Shown: positions 8,442 to 17,991, counted from the stretch's first letter. The stretch is DNA of 64,000 bases from Flavobacteriaceae bacterium GF1 (GCA_009797885.1 WNKP01000007.1:124001-188000), one strand, 5' to 3'. The notes: generated by a model from the letters alone, not told the origin. Program-made: numbers and translations.

Positions 8442-9065
8442 ATGGCAGCAAACATTGACATTGAATATTACAATAAGCAATTCAGGGGAATCCCACCAGA
8501 GGAAATTATTAGTTGGGCACTAACGTTGTCCCATAAACGAATTGTTACCACTAGCTTTGGTAAGTATTCTGCAGTGTTATTGAGTACTTTTCAAAGGATA
8601 GAGCCCAATATAGATATTGTTTGGTGCGATACAGGTTATAATCTGCCGGAAACCTATGAACATGCTTCCCATCTAACCAGACGGTTTGATTTAAATCTCA
8701 ATACTTATGTGCCCAAAGAGACCAAGGCTTTTACGGAACATCGATTAGGTTTTCCCTCAGCTGACCAATCGGAACACGCAGAATTTTCGGAAATCGTAAA
8801 ACTGGAACCCTTTAGAAGGGCTTTGTCGGAATTTCAACCCGATATTTGGTTCACTAACATTAGAATACGTCAGACCGAATTAAGAAGTTCAAAAGATATT
8901 TTAAGTCGTAGTAAAGAAGGTATCTTAAAAGTAAGTCCATTTTATTATTGGAATGATGATGATTTGGATGATTATCTAGAAGCACATGACCTCCCTAAAA
9001 ATAGCACCTATTTTGATCCGGTAAAGGCACTCGAGACCCGAGAGTGTGGTATTCATTTGCAATAA
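8442..9065 (+). CDS. cysH: Phosphoadenosine phosphosulfate (PAPS) reductase family protein
   Basis: A 207-residue cytoplasmic enzyme that reduces activated sulfate to sulfite. It has the N-type ATP pyrophosphatase fold: TTSFGKYSAVLL takes the place of the SGG loop, followed by WCDTGYNLPETY. The C-terminal ECGIH carries the catalytic cysteine (Cys202). The extra CC and CxxC cysteines of iron-sulfur APS reductases are absent, so the thioredoxin-dependent PAPS type is more likely. It is the first gene after the putative operator and is followed by the sulfite reductase 81 bases later. The sulfate-activating genes cysD/cysN that often follow cysH in flavobacteria are not present here. Confidence 0.9.
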   Translation: MAANIDIEYYNKQFRGIPPEEIISWALTLSHKRIVTTSFGKYSAVLLSTFQRIEPNIDIVWCDTGYNLPETYEHASHLTRRFDLNLNTYVPKETKAFTEHRLGFPSADQSEHAEFSEIVKLEPFRRALSEFQPDIWFTNIRIRQTELRSSKDILSRSKEGILKVSPFYYWNDDDLDDYLEAHDLPKNSTYFDPVKALETRECGIHLQ

Positions 9066-9117
9066 CTCATGAACTTGGAAAAGGAACTTCCATCGTTTAA
9101 AAATTAATGTTTATAAA

Positions 9118-9134
9118 CCTACTAAAAAAATAGG
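9118..9134 (+). promoter_or_regulatory. Second candidate operator CCTA-N9-TAGG, upstream of sulfite reductase
   Basis: CCTA and TAGG arms with the same nine-base spacer as the site before cysH; the core reads CCTACTAAA. It lies 12 bases before the ATG of the sulfite reductase gene, in the 81-base gap after cysH. A site here could control an internal promoter or block the ribosome-binding region. No convincing TAnnTTTG box is visible next to it. Confidence 0.5.
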
Positions 9135-9146
9135 GTAAATAGGACA

Positions 9147-11264
9147 ATGAAAAGTTTTAGAACAGAAATAGAAAATCCAGTTGTTGAAAAGGACATCATA
9201 GAACTGGAACACAAAATACGCCAGTTTAAGGAAGGCAATGTTGATGAGGAAAAGTTTCGGAGTCTTCGTTTGGCCAGAGGGGTTTATGGACAACGTCAGC
9301 AGGGTGTACAGATGATTCGAATAAAACTGCCCTATGGCAAGGTCACTTCCAATCAGTTGTTGCGTATTTGCGATGTTTCCGATGAATATTCCACGGGGAG
9401 ATTACATATTACCACCCGTCAGGACATTCAAATCCATTATGTAGACCTGGAACGGACGCCCGAGCTCTGGGCGCAATTGGAAAAAGACCAGGTTACACTT
9501 CGTGAGGCCTGCGGGAATACCGTTCGTAATGTTACCGCAAGTGAAACGGCGGGCATAGACCCTAACGAACCCTTTGATGTCTCTCCGTATGCGCAGGCAG
9601 TTTTTGAATATTTCCTTCGAAATCCCATTGGTCAAGAGATGGGCAGGAAATTTAAGGTTTCCTTTTCGGCGACGGATGCAGATACCGGTTTGTCCTACAT
9701 GCATGATCTGGGATTTATAGCAAAAATAAGAGATGGCCAACGAGGCTTCAAAGTAATGCTTGGCGGTGGACTTGGTTCGCAACCCAGACATGCCGATGTG
9801 CTGTTCGAGTTTCTTTCAACGGAAAAGATTATTCCAATGATGGAAGGGGTTATTCGTGTGTTCGATCGCTATGGGGAACGTAAAAGTCGTGCCAAGGCCA
9901 GAATGAAATTTTTGATAAAGGATATTGGCCTGGAAGGGTTTCGGGAGTTGCTACAACAGGAACAAAAAGCCATACCGATCCAGTCTTACCCCATTGACTT
10001 TGAGAATTATCCAAAGGTCACGGTAACTGAAATAGAAGTTCCACAGCTTGCCATCGCAGATCGGGAGAGCTTTGAACAATGGAAGGCAACGAACATCGTT
10101 CCTCAAAAGCAAGAAGGATATGTTGCCATTGGTATCAAAGTACTCTTGGGGGATTTTTATACGGATAAGGCGCGATTACTTGCCCAATTGGTGCAGAAGT
10201 ATGCTGCTGGTGAAATTCGTTTGTCGCTACGACAGAATATCTTGATTCCCCATGTGAAGGAAGAATTGCTTCCGTTTTTCTATCAAGAACTTAAGAAATT
10301 GGGGTTTGCCGAAGTCGGTTACAATAAAGCATTGGACATTACGGCCTGCCCAGGTACCGATACCTGCAATTTGGGAATTGCAAGCAGCACGGGTATTGCA
10401 GAAAAACTGGAGGAGGTCATCAAGGAAGAATATCCCCAATACGTCAATAATCCGGATGTGGTCATTAAGATCAGCGGCTGTATGAATGCCTGTGGACAAC
10501 ATAATATGGCGCATATTGGGTTTCAAGGGATGAGTGTCCGTACCAAGGATAAGTTGGTGGCCCCTGCACTGCAAGTGCTATTGGGTGGTGGAAACCATGG
10601 CAATGGAAAAGGGACCTTTGCAGATAAAGTGGTTAAAATTCCGAGTAAACGTGGACCCGAGGCCCTAAGGCTGATTCTGAACGATTTTGACGCGCATGGC
10701 AATGGCCAAAAATTTGAGGACTATTATGCAACCAAAGGCGAACACTATTTTTATGATTTTTTGAAACACCTTTCGAATGTAGACAATTTGACCCCTGAGG
10801 ATTTTATCGATTGGGGAAATTCGGAAAAGTATAAAAAGGAAATCGGAATTGGGGAATGTGCCGGTGTCATAGTGGATTTGGTAGCCACCTTGTTTTTTGA
10901 AAGCGATGAAAAAATAGAAAATGCGCAAGAAGCATTGCAAGAGGGAAAATGTGCCGCCAGTATTTACTATAGTTACCAATCCATGGTCAATTCCGCAAAA
11001 GCTTTATTGACTGCCGAGAAAACCAAAACCAATACCCATTCCAGTATTATCAAGGATTTTGACAAGCTATTTGTTCAAACGGGGAAAGTCACGTTTTCCC
11101 CCTTTGGGAGAACGGAAAGGGGGCTTGGAAGTTTTGAGGACATGGTCCTTCAGTTGAACAAAACAAAACCCTCTGAAGAATTTGCGAAATCATATTTGGA
11201 AGATGCCAAGGCTGTATTGGGCCAACTCCAGGCATTTAGAAAACTTGAACTTCAAGAAGCATGA
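9147..11264 (+). CDS. Ferredoxin-type sulfite reductase fused to a C-terminal HEPN-like domain
   Basis: A 705-residue siroheme enzyme reducing sulfite to sulfide. Residues about 30-555 form the tandem nitrite/sulfite reductase hemoprotein repeat. The four cubane cysteines are visible as CPGTDTC (Cys401, Cys407) and SGCMNAC (Cys445, Cys449), the second set also providing the siroheme ligand. Residues about 570-705 form an extra, mostly helical segment (including AASIYYSYQSMVNSAKALL) that resembles HEPN-type four-helix bundles and is not part of classical CysI or NirA. The stop overlaps the next start by four bases (ATGA), giving tight coupling to siroheme synthesis. Electrons presumably come from ferredoxin through the reductase encoded at 12791. 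A nitrite reductase role is possible but the cys context argues for sulfite. Confidence 0.88.
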   Translation: MKSFRTEIENPVVEKDIIELEHKIRQFKEGNVDEEKFRSLRLARGVYGQRQQGVQMIRIKLPYGKVTSNQLLRICDVSDEYSTGRLHITTRQDIQIHYVDLERTPELWAQLEKDQVTLREACGNTVRNVTASETAGIDPNEPFDVSPYAQAVFEYFLRNPIGQEMGRKFKVSFSATDADTGLSYMHDLGFIAKIRDGQRGFKVMLGGGLGSQPRHADVLFEFLSTEKIIPMMEGVIRVFDRYGERKSRAKARMKFLIKDIGLEGFRELLQQEQKAIPIQSYPIDFENYPKVTVTEIEVPQLAIADRESFEQWKATNIVPQKQEGYVAIGIKVLLGDFYTDKARLLAQLVQKYAAGEIRLSLRQNILIPHVKEELLPFFYQELKKLGFAEVGYNKALDITACPGTDTCNLGIASSTGIAEKLEEVIKEEYPQYVNNPDVVIKISGCMNACGQHNMAHIGFQGMSVRTKDKLVAPALQVLLGGGNHGNGKGTFADKVVKIPSKRGPEALRLILNDFDAHGNGQKFEDYYATKGEHYFYDFLKHLSNVDNLTPEDFIDWGNSEKYKKEIGIGECAGVIVDLVATLFFESDEKIENAQEALQEGKCAASIYYSYQSMVNSAKALLTAEKTKTNTHSSIIKDFDKLFVQTGKVTFSPFGRTERGLGSFEDMVLQLNKTKPSEEFAKSYLEDAKAVLGQLQAFRKLELQEA

Positions 11265-12067
11265 GAATTAAAGGGACACAGCAGTATCATCCCCCCTTTG
11301 ATGGGACCGAAGGAGGGTTTGGAAAATTGACGGTGGTAGGCGCTGGTCCTGGGGCCATCGACTTGATTACGCTTAGGGGTATTAAAGCATTGCAATCGGC
11401 AGATGTGGTTTTGTACGATGCTTTGGTCGATCCAGAATTGCTTGAATATGCCCCAAAATCCGAACACATATTTGTTGGGAAGCGAAAAGGTTGTTATCGC
11501 TATCAACAGCAACAAATCAATGAATTGATCGTACAACGGGGAAAACAAGGTAAACATGTGGTGCGATTAAAAGGAGGAGATCCCTTCGTTTTTGGTCGAG
11601 GGGCTGAGGAAATGGAATATGCCGCTGAATACGGTCTTGAAGTAGCCGTCGTTCCTGGAATCTCATCCTCGGTTGCCGTGCCGGCCAATGCAAATATTCC
11701 CGTGACCAAAAGGGGTGCAGCCGAAAGCTTTTGGGTGATTACAGGGACCACCAAGGAACATAGGCTTTCCAATGATGTTACGTTGGCGGCAAAATCCAGT
11801 GCAACCGTGGTGATTTTAATGGGAATGTCAAAGCTTGCGGAAATCATGGAACTTTTCAAAAAAGAAGGCAAGGGGGATACCCCAGTGGCCATTATTCAAG
11901 AAGGGACCACAAGGAACGAAAAAATTGGAATTGGCACTGTTGCTACCATTGAAGCCAAGGTCAGGGAGCAACAGTTGTCCAATCCAGCGATTATTGTAAT
12001 CGGGGAAGTGGTGAAACACCACAACAAATTGATGGAAATTCAAAAACAACAAATGGTTTTTACCTAA
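11261..12067 (+). CDS. cobA: Uroporphyrinogen-III C-methyltransferase
   Basis: A 268-residue SAM-dependent methyltransferase that makes precorrin-2, the first step of siroheme synthesis for the upstream sulfite reductase. Signature segments are VGAGPGAIDLITLRG at the N terminus, the VRLKGGDPFVFGRGAEE motif near residue 100, and PGISSSVAVPANANIPVTKRG near 135. It resembles the stand-alone SUMT and the C-terminal half of CysG. Its start overlaps the sulfite reductase stop by four bases, and its stop shares a base with the next start (TAATG), so the three genes are translationally coupled. Confidence 0.95.
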   Translation: MRIKGTQQYHPPFDGTEGGFGKLTVVGAGPGAIDLITLRGIKALQSADVVLYDALVDPELLEYAPKSEHIFVGKRKGCYRYQQQQINELIVQRGKQGKHVVRLKGGDPFVFGRGAEEMEYAAEYGLEVAVVPGISSSVAVPANANIPVTKRGAAESFWVITGTTKEHRLSNDVTLAAKSSATVVILMGMSKLAEIMELFKKEGKGDTPVAIIQEGTTRNEKIGIGTVATIEAKVREQQLSNPAIIVIGEVVKHHNKLMEIQKQQMVFT

Positions 12068-12645
12068 TGGAACGAAACAATCTCTATCCCATTTTCTTAA
12101 AGACTTCCCAGTTGGAGGTGCTCATTGTGGGCGGGGGCTATGTTGCGGAGGAAAAATTGCATTTTCTCACCAAGTCAAGCCCAGATGCCAAGGTTACCAT
12201 GGTTGCCCCTATGTTTCGGGAAGCTACTTTGGATATCGCGAAACAATTCAACGTGACCATAGTCGAAGATGAATACAACGCTAATTATTTGTATCGAAAA
12301 CACATGGTAGTTGCCACAACGGACGTGCCTGAAGTGAATCTTAGGATATACAATGACTGTCGCAAGCTGCATACTTTGGTCAATGTTGCGGACAATCCCC
12401 CATTATGTGATTTCTATATGGGGGGTATTGTGACCAAAGGTCATGTAAAGGTGGCAATCTCCACCAATGGAAAATCACCAACAACAGCGAAACGTCTTCG
12501 ACAATTTTTTGAAGAGGTGCTACCTGAAGATATCAGTAAAATGGTACAGAACCTAAATGAATTTAGAAAAACGATAAAAGGTGATTTTGAAGAAAAAGTG
12601 GACAAAATGAATAAAATCACACAAAAATTGGTTGAAAAAGCCTGA
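12067..12645 (+). CDS. Precorrin-2 dehydrogenase / sirohydrochlorin ferrochelatase (CysG N-terminal, Met8-like)
   Basis: A 192-residue NAD-dependent enzyme that converts precorrin-2 to sirohydrochlorin and may also insert iron. The NAD loop is LIVGGGYVAEEKL near residue 20, followed by VNVADNPPLCDFYMGGIV and the STNGKSPTTAKRLRQ segment characteristic of the CysG N-terminal part. With cobA it completes siroheme synthesis from uroporphyrinogen III. It overlaps the cobA stop by one base. After it come 145 bases without a gene before the reductase gene. Confidence 0.9.
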   Translation: MERNNLYPIFLKTSQLEVLIVGGGYVAEEKLHFLTKSSPDAKVTMVAPMFREATLDIAKQFNVTIVEDEYNANYLYRKHMVVATTDVPEVNLRIYNDCRKLHTLVNVADNPPLCDFYMGGIVTKGHVKVAISTNGKSPTTAKRLRQFFEEVLPEDISKMVQNLNEFRKTIKGDFEEKVDKMNKITQKLVEKA

Positions 12646-12790
12646 GCAAGTAGTAAGATACGAGTACTTAGGATTTATGGAATTACCCTTAAAATAGAAT
12701 ACTAATGATTGAGATAATTAAAGACTTGAAGTCAATGGCATGCCATTTTTCTATCGTCTTATTACTCAATACTAATAACTAATAATAGAA

Positions 12791-13852
12791 ATGATTAAAA
12801 CCGATATATTGATAATTGGGGCAGGCCCAACAGGATTGTTTACCGTATTTGAAGCTGGATTATTAAAACTGAAATGTCATTTGATCGATGCATTGCCCCA
12901 ACCAGGGGGGCAGTGTTCGGAAATCTATCCAAAGAAACCCATTTATGACATTCCTGCCTATCCGGAGATTTTAGCCGGGGATTTGGTTGAACGTCTCTTG
13001 GAACAGATAAAGCCATTCAATGCTGGATATACTTTGGGAGAGCGGGCCGAAACATTGGAAAAACAAGAAGATGGTTCGTTCATTGTAACCACCAATAAAG
13101 GAACCAAGCACCATGCACCGGTAGTCGTAATCGCTGGAGGATTGGGGTCTTTTGAACCTCGCAAGCCACAACTCGAGAATTTGGAAAGGTTTGAGGATAA
13201 GGGTGTCTCCTATATCATTAAGGACCCTGAAATCTATAGGGATAGGAAGGTGGTAATTGCAGGGGGTGGCGATTCGGCTTTGGACTGGGCCATTTATCTG
13301 GCCGATGTGGCCTCCGAAGTATCACTGGTCCATAGAAGGAATGAATTTAGGGGGGCATTGGATTCCGTGGAAAAAGCACGGGAGTTGGCACAATTGGGGA
13401 AAATCAAGTTATATACCAAGGCAGAGGTAAAGGAATTGCATGGAAATAAGGAACTTCAGGCCGTAGTTATTAAAAGTACCGAGCCGGATAAAGAACCAAC
13501 ATATTTGGAAGTTGACCATTTTATCCCCTTGTTCGGACTTTCCCCTAAACTGGGGCCTTTGGGGAATTGGGGTCTCGAAATCGAAAAAAATGCCATTAGA
13601 GTAAATAACGCCAAGGATTACCAAACCAATATTCCAGGGGTTTTTGCCATTGGCGATGTCAACACCTATGAAGGGAAACTAAAACTGATTTTATCTGGTT
13701 TTCATGAAGCGGCCGTTATGTGCCAATACGCCTATCAAATTATAAATCCGGACAAGCGGTTTGTGATGAAATATACCACTGTCGGTGGTGTTGAAGGATT
13801 TGATGGCACCAAAAAGGAAGCCAAAAAAGAAGTGGTACAAAGTATCATATAG
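12791..13852 (+). CDS. Ferredoxin/flavodoxin-NADP+ reductase, thioredoxin-reductase-like type
   Basis: A 353-residue flavoprotein with an FAD-binding GAGPTGLF loop at residues about 10-17, PGGQCSEIYPKKPIYDIP near 38, a second dinucleotide loop VIAGGGDSALDWAI near 157, and the C-terminal GDVNTYEGKLKLI segment. There is no redox-active CxxC in the NADP domain, so it is the YumC-like ferredoxin-NADP reductase rather than a thioredoxin reductase. Its position after the siroheme genes suggests that it supplies electrons, via ferredoxin, to the sulfite reductase. A 145-base gap separates it from the operon, so it may have its own promoter. Confidence 0.9.
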   Translation: MIKTDILIIGAGPTGLFTVFEAGLLKLKCHLIDALPQPGGQCSEIYPKKPIYDIPAYPEILAGDLVERLLEQIKPFNAGYTLGERAETLEKQEDGSFIVTTNKGTKHHAPVVVIAGGLGSFEPRKPQLENLERFEDKGVSYIIKDPEIYRDRKVVIAGGGDSALDWAIYLADVASEVSLVHRRNEFRGALDSVEKARELAQLGKIKLYTKAEVKELHGNKELQAVVIKSTEPDKEPTYLEVDHFIPLFGLSPKLGPLGNWGLEIEKNAIRVNNAKDYQTNIPGVFAIGDVNTYEGKLKLILSGFHEAAVMCQYAYQIINPDKRFVMKYTTVGGVEGFDGTKKEAKKEVVQSII

Positions 13853-13991
13853 ATTTTTCGTGACGCTAAACCTCACGAACTCAAGACATGTTCTAAAGTG
13901 GAAAAGCCTTTCAATTTCTTTTTGGAAGGTTTTTTTGGTTTTCAAAACAATGCGCCGTTTCTTTGCGCAAGAGTTCATTTAAAAATTGAAA

Positions 13992-14149
13992 GTTATCAAG
14001 AAAGGTGGAGGGAATAGACCCTATGATGCCTTAGCAACCCTCGGTTTATCCTGATGCCGATCAGGACCTGAGAAGGTGCTACATTCTACCCACCCCAAAT
14101 TTGTTTGGGACCTGCTAAAGTAATTACAGGATGATATGGGAAGGATAAC
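13992..14149 (+). ncRNA. SAM-I (S-box) riboswitch
   Basis: The conserved S-box core is present: ATCAAGAAAGGTGGAGGGA at 13995, then CCCTATGATGCC and TTAGCAACC, a middle hairpin around 14042-14072, AAGGTGCTA near 14074, and the closing region ending in GGATAAC. P1 forms between GTTATC (13992-13997) and GATAAC (14144-14149). It stands 75 bases upstream of the split methionine synthase genes and should turn them off when S-adenosylmethionine is abundant. No U-tract terminator is seen in the 75 bases before the ATG. A GGGAA segment at the aptamer 3' side (14138-14142) can pair with TTCCC at 14172-14176, which might be part of the switch. Confidence 0.95.
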
Positions 14150-14224
14150 AGAATAAGACGTTTCTGTCTGTTTCCCGATACATTTTCTTGATGCTGACTT
14201 TCTCAAAGAAGAAAAAATAGACCT

Positions 14225-15226
14225 ATGTCAAAGATTGAAGAAATACTAAGTGAACGCATTTTGGTATTGGATGGTGCCATGGGCACCATGTTGCAGCGTT
14301 ATAAATTTACCGAAGAAGACTTTAGGGGAGAACGTTTCAAAGATTGGCCCATACCGTTGAAGGGAAATAACGACTTATTATCTCTGACACAACCGGAAAC
14401 AATCGCAGAAATACATAGAAAATATTTTGAAGCCGGTGCCGATTTGATTGAAACCAATACGTTCTCCAGTACGACCATTGCCATGGCCGATTATGAAATG
14501 GAAGAACTGGTTTATGAACTCAACTATGAGTCCGCAAGAATTGCAAAAAAGGTCGCGGATGAATTTACTATAAGAGAGCCCAATAAACCACGATTTGTAA
14601 TCGGTACCATGGGACCTACCAATAAAACAGCGAGTATGTCACCTGATGTAAATGATCCAGGCTATCGGGCAATTACCTTTGAAGATTTGCGTGTTGCCTA
14701 CAAGCAGCAGGCAGAGGCGTTGCTTGATGGTGGTGCCGATATTTTGATGGTAGAAACCATTTTTGACACCTTGAATGCCAAGGCGGCCCTTTTTGCCATT
14801 GAAGAAATTATTGAAGAAAGAGATAAAAAAGTGCCCATTATGGTCAGTGGAACCATAACGGATGCTAGTGGTAGAACCTTGTCCGGGCAAACCGCTGAAG
14901 CCTTTTTGATTTCAGTTTCCCACCTTCCCCTTTTATCTGTAGGGTTTAATTGTGCTTTAGGGGCAAAACAGTTGATTCCCTATTTAGAGGTGATATCCGC
15001 AAAATCTAATTTTGCCATATCCGCGCATCCCAATGCAGGGCTTCCAAATGCTTTTGGTGAGTATGATGAGACCTCGGAAAGTATGGCAAATCAAATTGGG
15101 GAATATTTGGAGAAAGGACTAATTAACGTCGTCGGTGGCTGTTGCGGCACTACAGAGGAACATATTAAGGCGATTGCCGATTTGGTTGCCAATTATCGAC
15201 CGCGAAAATTTGAATTTTCTACATAA
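14225..15226 (+). CDS. metH: Methionine synthase, homocysteine-binding module (split MetH, N-terminal half)
   Basis: A 333-residue homocysteine S-methyltransferase domain that normally forms the first third of cobalamin-dependent methionine synthase. Zinc ligands are visible in VGFNCALG and in GGCCGTT near the C terminus; the start [12 protein letters not shown] is typical. The protein ends where the linker to the folate domain should begin, and the rest of MetH is encoded by the next gene nine bases later. The two products must work together on homocysteine and methylcobalamin. It is the first gene after the SAM riboswitch. Split MetH is known in Bacteroidota. Confidence 0.93.
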   Translation: MSKIEEILSERILVLDGAMGTMLQRYKFTEEDFRGERFKDWPIPLKGNNDLLSLTQPETIAEIHRKYFEAGADLIETNTFSSTTIAMADYEMEELVYELNYESARIAKKVADEFTIREPNKPRFVIGTMGPTNKTASMSPDVNDPGYRAITFEDLRVAYKQQAEALLDGGADILMVETIFDTLNAKAALFAIEEIIEERDKKVPIMVSGTITDASGRTLSGQTAEAFLISVSHLPLLSVGFNCALGAKQLIPYLEVISAKSNFAISAHPNAGLPNAFGEYDETSESMANQIGEYLEKGLINVVGGCCGTTEEHIKAIADLVANYRPRKFEFST

Positions 15227-15235
15227 CGTCCGTAG

Positions 15236-17929
15236 ATGAGTAATGTGGAATCAAAATATATGCGTTTAAGTGGTCTTGAACCACTTGTGATTACTCCGGA
15301 AAGTAATTTCATTAATGTTGGGGAGCGCACTAATGTAGCTGGGTCGCGGAAATTTCTGCGTTTGATCAAAGAGGATAAGTACGAGGAAGCACTTGAAATT
15401 GCGAGACATCAAGTAGAGGGCGGGGCCCAGATTATTGACATCAATATGGATGACGGTCTTATTGATGGCAAGCAGGCCATGGTCAGGTTTTTGAATTTGA
15501 TCGTTGCCGAACCCGACATCGCGCGTGTTCCCATCATGATAGATAGTTCCAAATGGGAGATTATTGAAGCAGGGCTTCAAGTGGTCCAGGGAAAATGTGT
15601 GGTAAACTCCATTAGCTTAAAGGAAGGTAAAGAAGAGTTCGTCCGCCAGGCTAAATTAATCAAGCGGTACGGTGCAGCGGTAATTATCATGGCGTTTGAT
15701 GAGGTGGGCCAAGCAGATAATTTGGAACGACGGATTGAAATAGCCGAACGTTCTTATAAAATCTTAGTGGATGAGGTGGGCTTTCCTCCGGAAGACATCA
15801 TTTTTGACCTCAATATTTTTCCTGTAGCTACAGGAATGGATGAACACAAGCGAAATGCACTCGACTTTATTGAAGGTACGCAATGGGTGCGTAGCAATCT
15901 TCCCCACTGCAGTGTGAGTGGAGGGGTCAGTAATGTTTCCTTTTCCTTTAGAGGTAATAACCCCGTACGGGAAGCGATGCATTCCGTTTTCTTATATCAC
16001 GCCATTCAGGCCGGAATGAACATAGGTATTGTCAATCCGGCTTTGTTGGAGGTTTATGACGATATCCCAAAGGACCTTTTGGAATATGTGGAAGATGTAA
16101 TTCTTAATCGAAGGGAAGATGCCACGGAAAGACTGTTGGAATTTGCTGAAACCGTCCAGGGAAAGACCAAAGAGAGTAAAGTGGACCTTTCCTGGCGTCA
16201 AGAACCACTGCAAGACCGTATCACTCGGGCCTTGGTCAAAGGAATAGACCAATACATTATTGAAGATGTTGAAGAAGCCCGTCAAAACGCTTCAAAACCA
16301 CTTGAAGTTATAGAGGGAAATCTAATGACCGGTATGAACGTTGTGGGGGATTTGTTCGGCAGCGGAAAAATGTTTTTGCCGCAAGTAGTGAAATCGGCCA
16401 GGGTCATGAAAAAAGCCGTTGCCCATCTAGAGCCTTTTATTGAAGAGGAGAAAAAGAACAATGCCGACATAACTGTCGGCCAAGCGGCCGGGCGTATTCT
16501 AATGGCTACCGTTAAAGGTGATGTGCACGATATCGGAAAAAACATTGTATCCGTGGTCCTGGCCTGTAACAACTATGAAATTGTTGATTTGGGGGTAATG
16601 GTACCTCCTGAAAAAATTATTAATAGGGCGATTGAAGAAAAAGTTGATATCATTGGATTGAGTGGATTGATAACCCCTTCACTTGATGAAATGGTCTTCT
16701 TGGCCAAGGAGATGGAACGTCAAAACTTCGACGTTCCGCTATTGATTGGTGGGGCAACTACGAGCAAGGCCCACACGGCGGTCAAAATAGACCCAATGTA
16801 CAGCCAATCCGTGGTGCATGTACATGATGCTTCAAGAGCTGTAACCGTGGTTGGGGACTTGCTTCAAAAAGAAACTTCCGAAACTTACAAGAAATCAATT
16901 AAACTCGACTACGAAAGCTTTCGTGAAAAATTTTTAAATCGAACCAAACAGAAAGAATATCTAAGCTTGGAAGAAGCACGGGCGAATAAATTGCAAATTG
17001 AATTTAAAGAAGAGGACATTTACAAGCCCAATCAACTGGGCATAGAGGTCTGGGATAATTTTGATTTATCCAAACTCAAGGAATTTATTGATTGGACCCC
17101 TTTTTTCCGTTCCTGGGACCTGCATGGAAAATACCCTGCTATTTTGGAAGATGAGGTAGTCGGTGAACAAGCAAATGAACTTTTTCATGATGCCCAAATT
17201 CTGCTCAAAAAAGTCTTGGATGAAAAGCTGTTGAAGGGTAAGGCCATCTTTGGGCTCTTCCCTGCAAATACCATAGATGGGGATGATATTGAAGTCCTTT
17301 CCAAGGAACATGGAAAATTTACGTTTCGAACCTTACGTCAACAGCTCAAAAAACGAGATGGCGTTCCCAATATGGCTTTAGCGGATTTTATAGCCCCAAA
17401 AGGAACCGGTATTCAGGATTACATGGGTTGTTTTTGTGTAACCGCTGGTTTTGGCACAAAAGAATTGGCCACAGCATTTGAAAAAGATCATGATGATTAT
17501 GGCTCAATTATGATCAAGGCCCTTGCCGACCGATTGGCCGAAGCTTTTGCCGAATATTTGCACAAAGAGGTGAGGACAAGATATTGGGGTTATGCGGCCA
17601 AGGAAAAATTGGATAACGATGCCTTGATTGATGAAAAATATAAGGGAATCCGTCCCGCCCCGGGTTATCCGGCCTGTCCGGACCACTTGGAAAAACTGAC
17701 CATTTGGGAATTACTGGGAGTAAACGAAAAAATAGGGGTAACACTGACCGAGAGTTTGGCGATGTGGCCCGCGGCCAGTGTCAGTGGCTATTATTTTGGG
17801 CACCATAAATCCAAATATTTTGGGCTTGGGAAAATTAAACCGGACCAAGTTGAAGATTATGCAAAACGGAAAAACTTGGGCTTGGAGGAAGCCAAGAAGT
17901 GGCTAGCTCCGAATTTGGTTGATCAATAA
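15236..17929 (+). CDS. metH: Methionine synthase, folate-, cobalamin- and activation modules (split MetH, C-terminal part)
   Basis: An 897-residue cytoplasmic protein. Residues about 20-310 are the methyltetrahydrofolate (pterin)-binding barrel ([29 protein letters not shown]). Residues about 330-545 are the cobalamin cap and Rossmann modules with the base-off histidine in GDVHDIGKN (His431). Residues about 580-897 are the AdoMet-binding activation domain with [12 protein letters not shown]. It completes the upstream homocysteine module; the genes are nine bases apart and evidently co-translated. Together they transfer a methyl group from methyltetrahydrofolate to homocysteine. Confidence 0.95.
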   Translation: MSNVESKYMRLSGLEPLVITPESNFINVGERTNVAGSRKFLRLIKEDKYEEALEIARHQVEGGAQIIDINMDDGLIDGKQAMVRFLNLIVAEPDIARVPIMIDSSKWEIIEAGLQVVQGKCVVNSISLKEGKEEFVRQAKLIKRYGAAVIIMAFDEVGQADNLERRIEIAERSYKILVDEVGFPPEDIIFDLNIFPVATGMDEHKRNALDFIEGTQWVRSNLPHCSVSGGVSNVSFSFRGNNPVREAMHSVFLYHAIQAGMNIGIVNPALLEVYDDIPKDLLEYVEDVILNRREDATERLLEFAETVQGKTKESKVDLSWRQEPLQDRITRALVKGIDQYIIEDVEEARQNASKPLEVIEGNLMTGMNVVGDLFGSGKMFLPQVVKSARVMKKAVAHLEPFIEEEKKNNADITVGQAAGRILMATVKGDVHDIGKNIVSVVLACNNYEIVDLGVMVPPEKIINRAIEEKVDIIGLSGLITPSLDEMVFLAKEMERQNFDVPLLIGGATTSKAHTAVKIDPMYSQSVVHVHDASRAVTVVGDLLQKETSETYKKSIKLDYESFREKFLNRTKQKEYLSLEEARANKLQIEFKEEDIYKPNQLGIEVWDNFDLSKLKEFIDWTPFFRSWDLHGKYPAILEDEVVGEQANELFHDAQILLKKVLDEKLLKGKAIFGLFPANTIDGDDIEVLSKEHGKFTFRTLRQQLKKRDGVPNMALADFIAPKGTGIQDYMGCFCVTAGFGTKELATAFEKDHDDYGSIMIKALADRLAEAFAEYLHKEVRTRYWGYAAKEKLDNDALIDEKYKGIRPAPGYPACPDHLEKLTIWELLGVNEKIGVTLTESLAMWPAASVSGYYFGHHKSKYFGLGKIKPDQVEDYAKRKNLGLEEAKKWLAPNLVDQ

Positions 17930-17938
17930 CAAAATGTC

Positions 17939-17991
17939 ATTCCTGTGAAAACAGGAATCCATAATAGAAAGATTCCCACCTACGCGGGAAT
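17939..17991 (+). repeat. REP-like double hairpin between metH and metF
   Basis: Two short palindromes sit in tandem. The first has an 8-base-pair stem, ATTCCTGT/ACAGGAAT at 17939-17958, closed by a GAAA (GNRA) tetraloop. The second pairs ATTCCC (17972-17977) with GGGAAT (17986-17991) with an inner C-G pair and a CTAC loop. The sequence resembles widespread dispersed palindromes found between bacterial genes. It lies inside the probable metH-metF transcript and could tune RNA stability. No other copy is seen in this window. Confidence 0.6.

Noticed and set aside
9069-9107. A 12-codon mini-ORF between cysH and sulfite reductase
   Set aside because: There is no enrichment for Cys or Met codons and no downstream alternative hairpins, so it does not look like a leader peptide.
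12646-12790. Search for a sulfur operator or terminator before the ferredoxin-NADP reductase gene
   Set aside because: No CCTACTAAA motif, no clear -7 box and no U-tract hairpin are seen; only AT-rich spacer.
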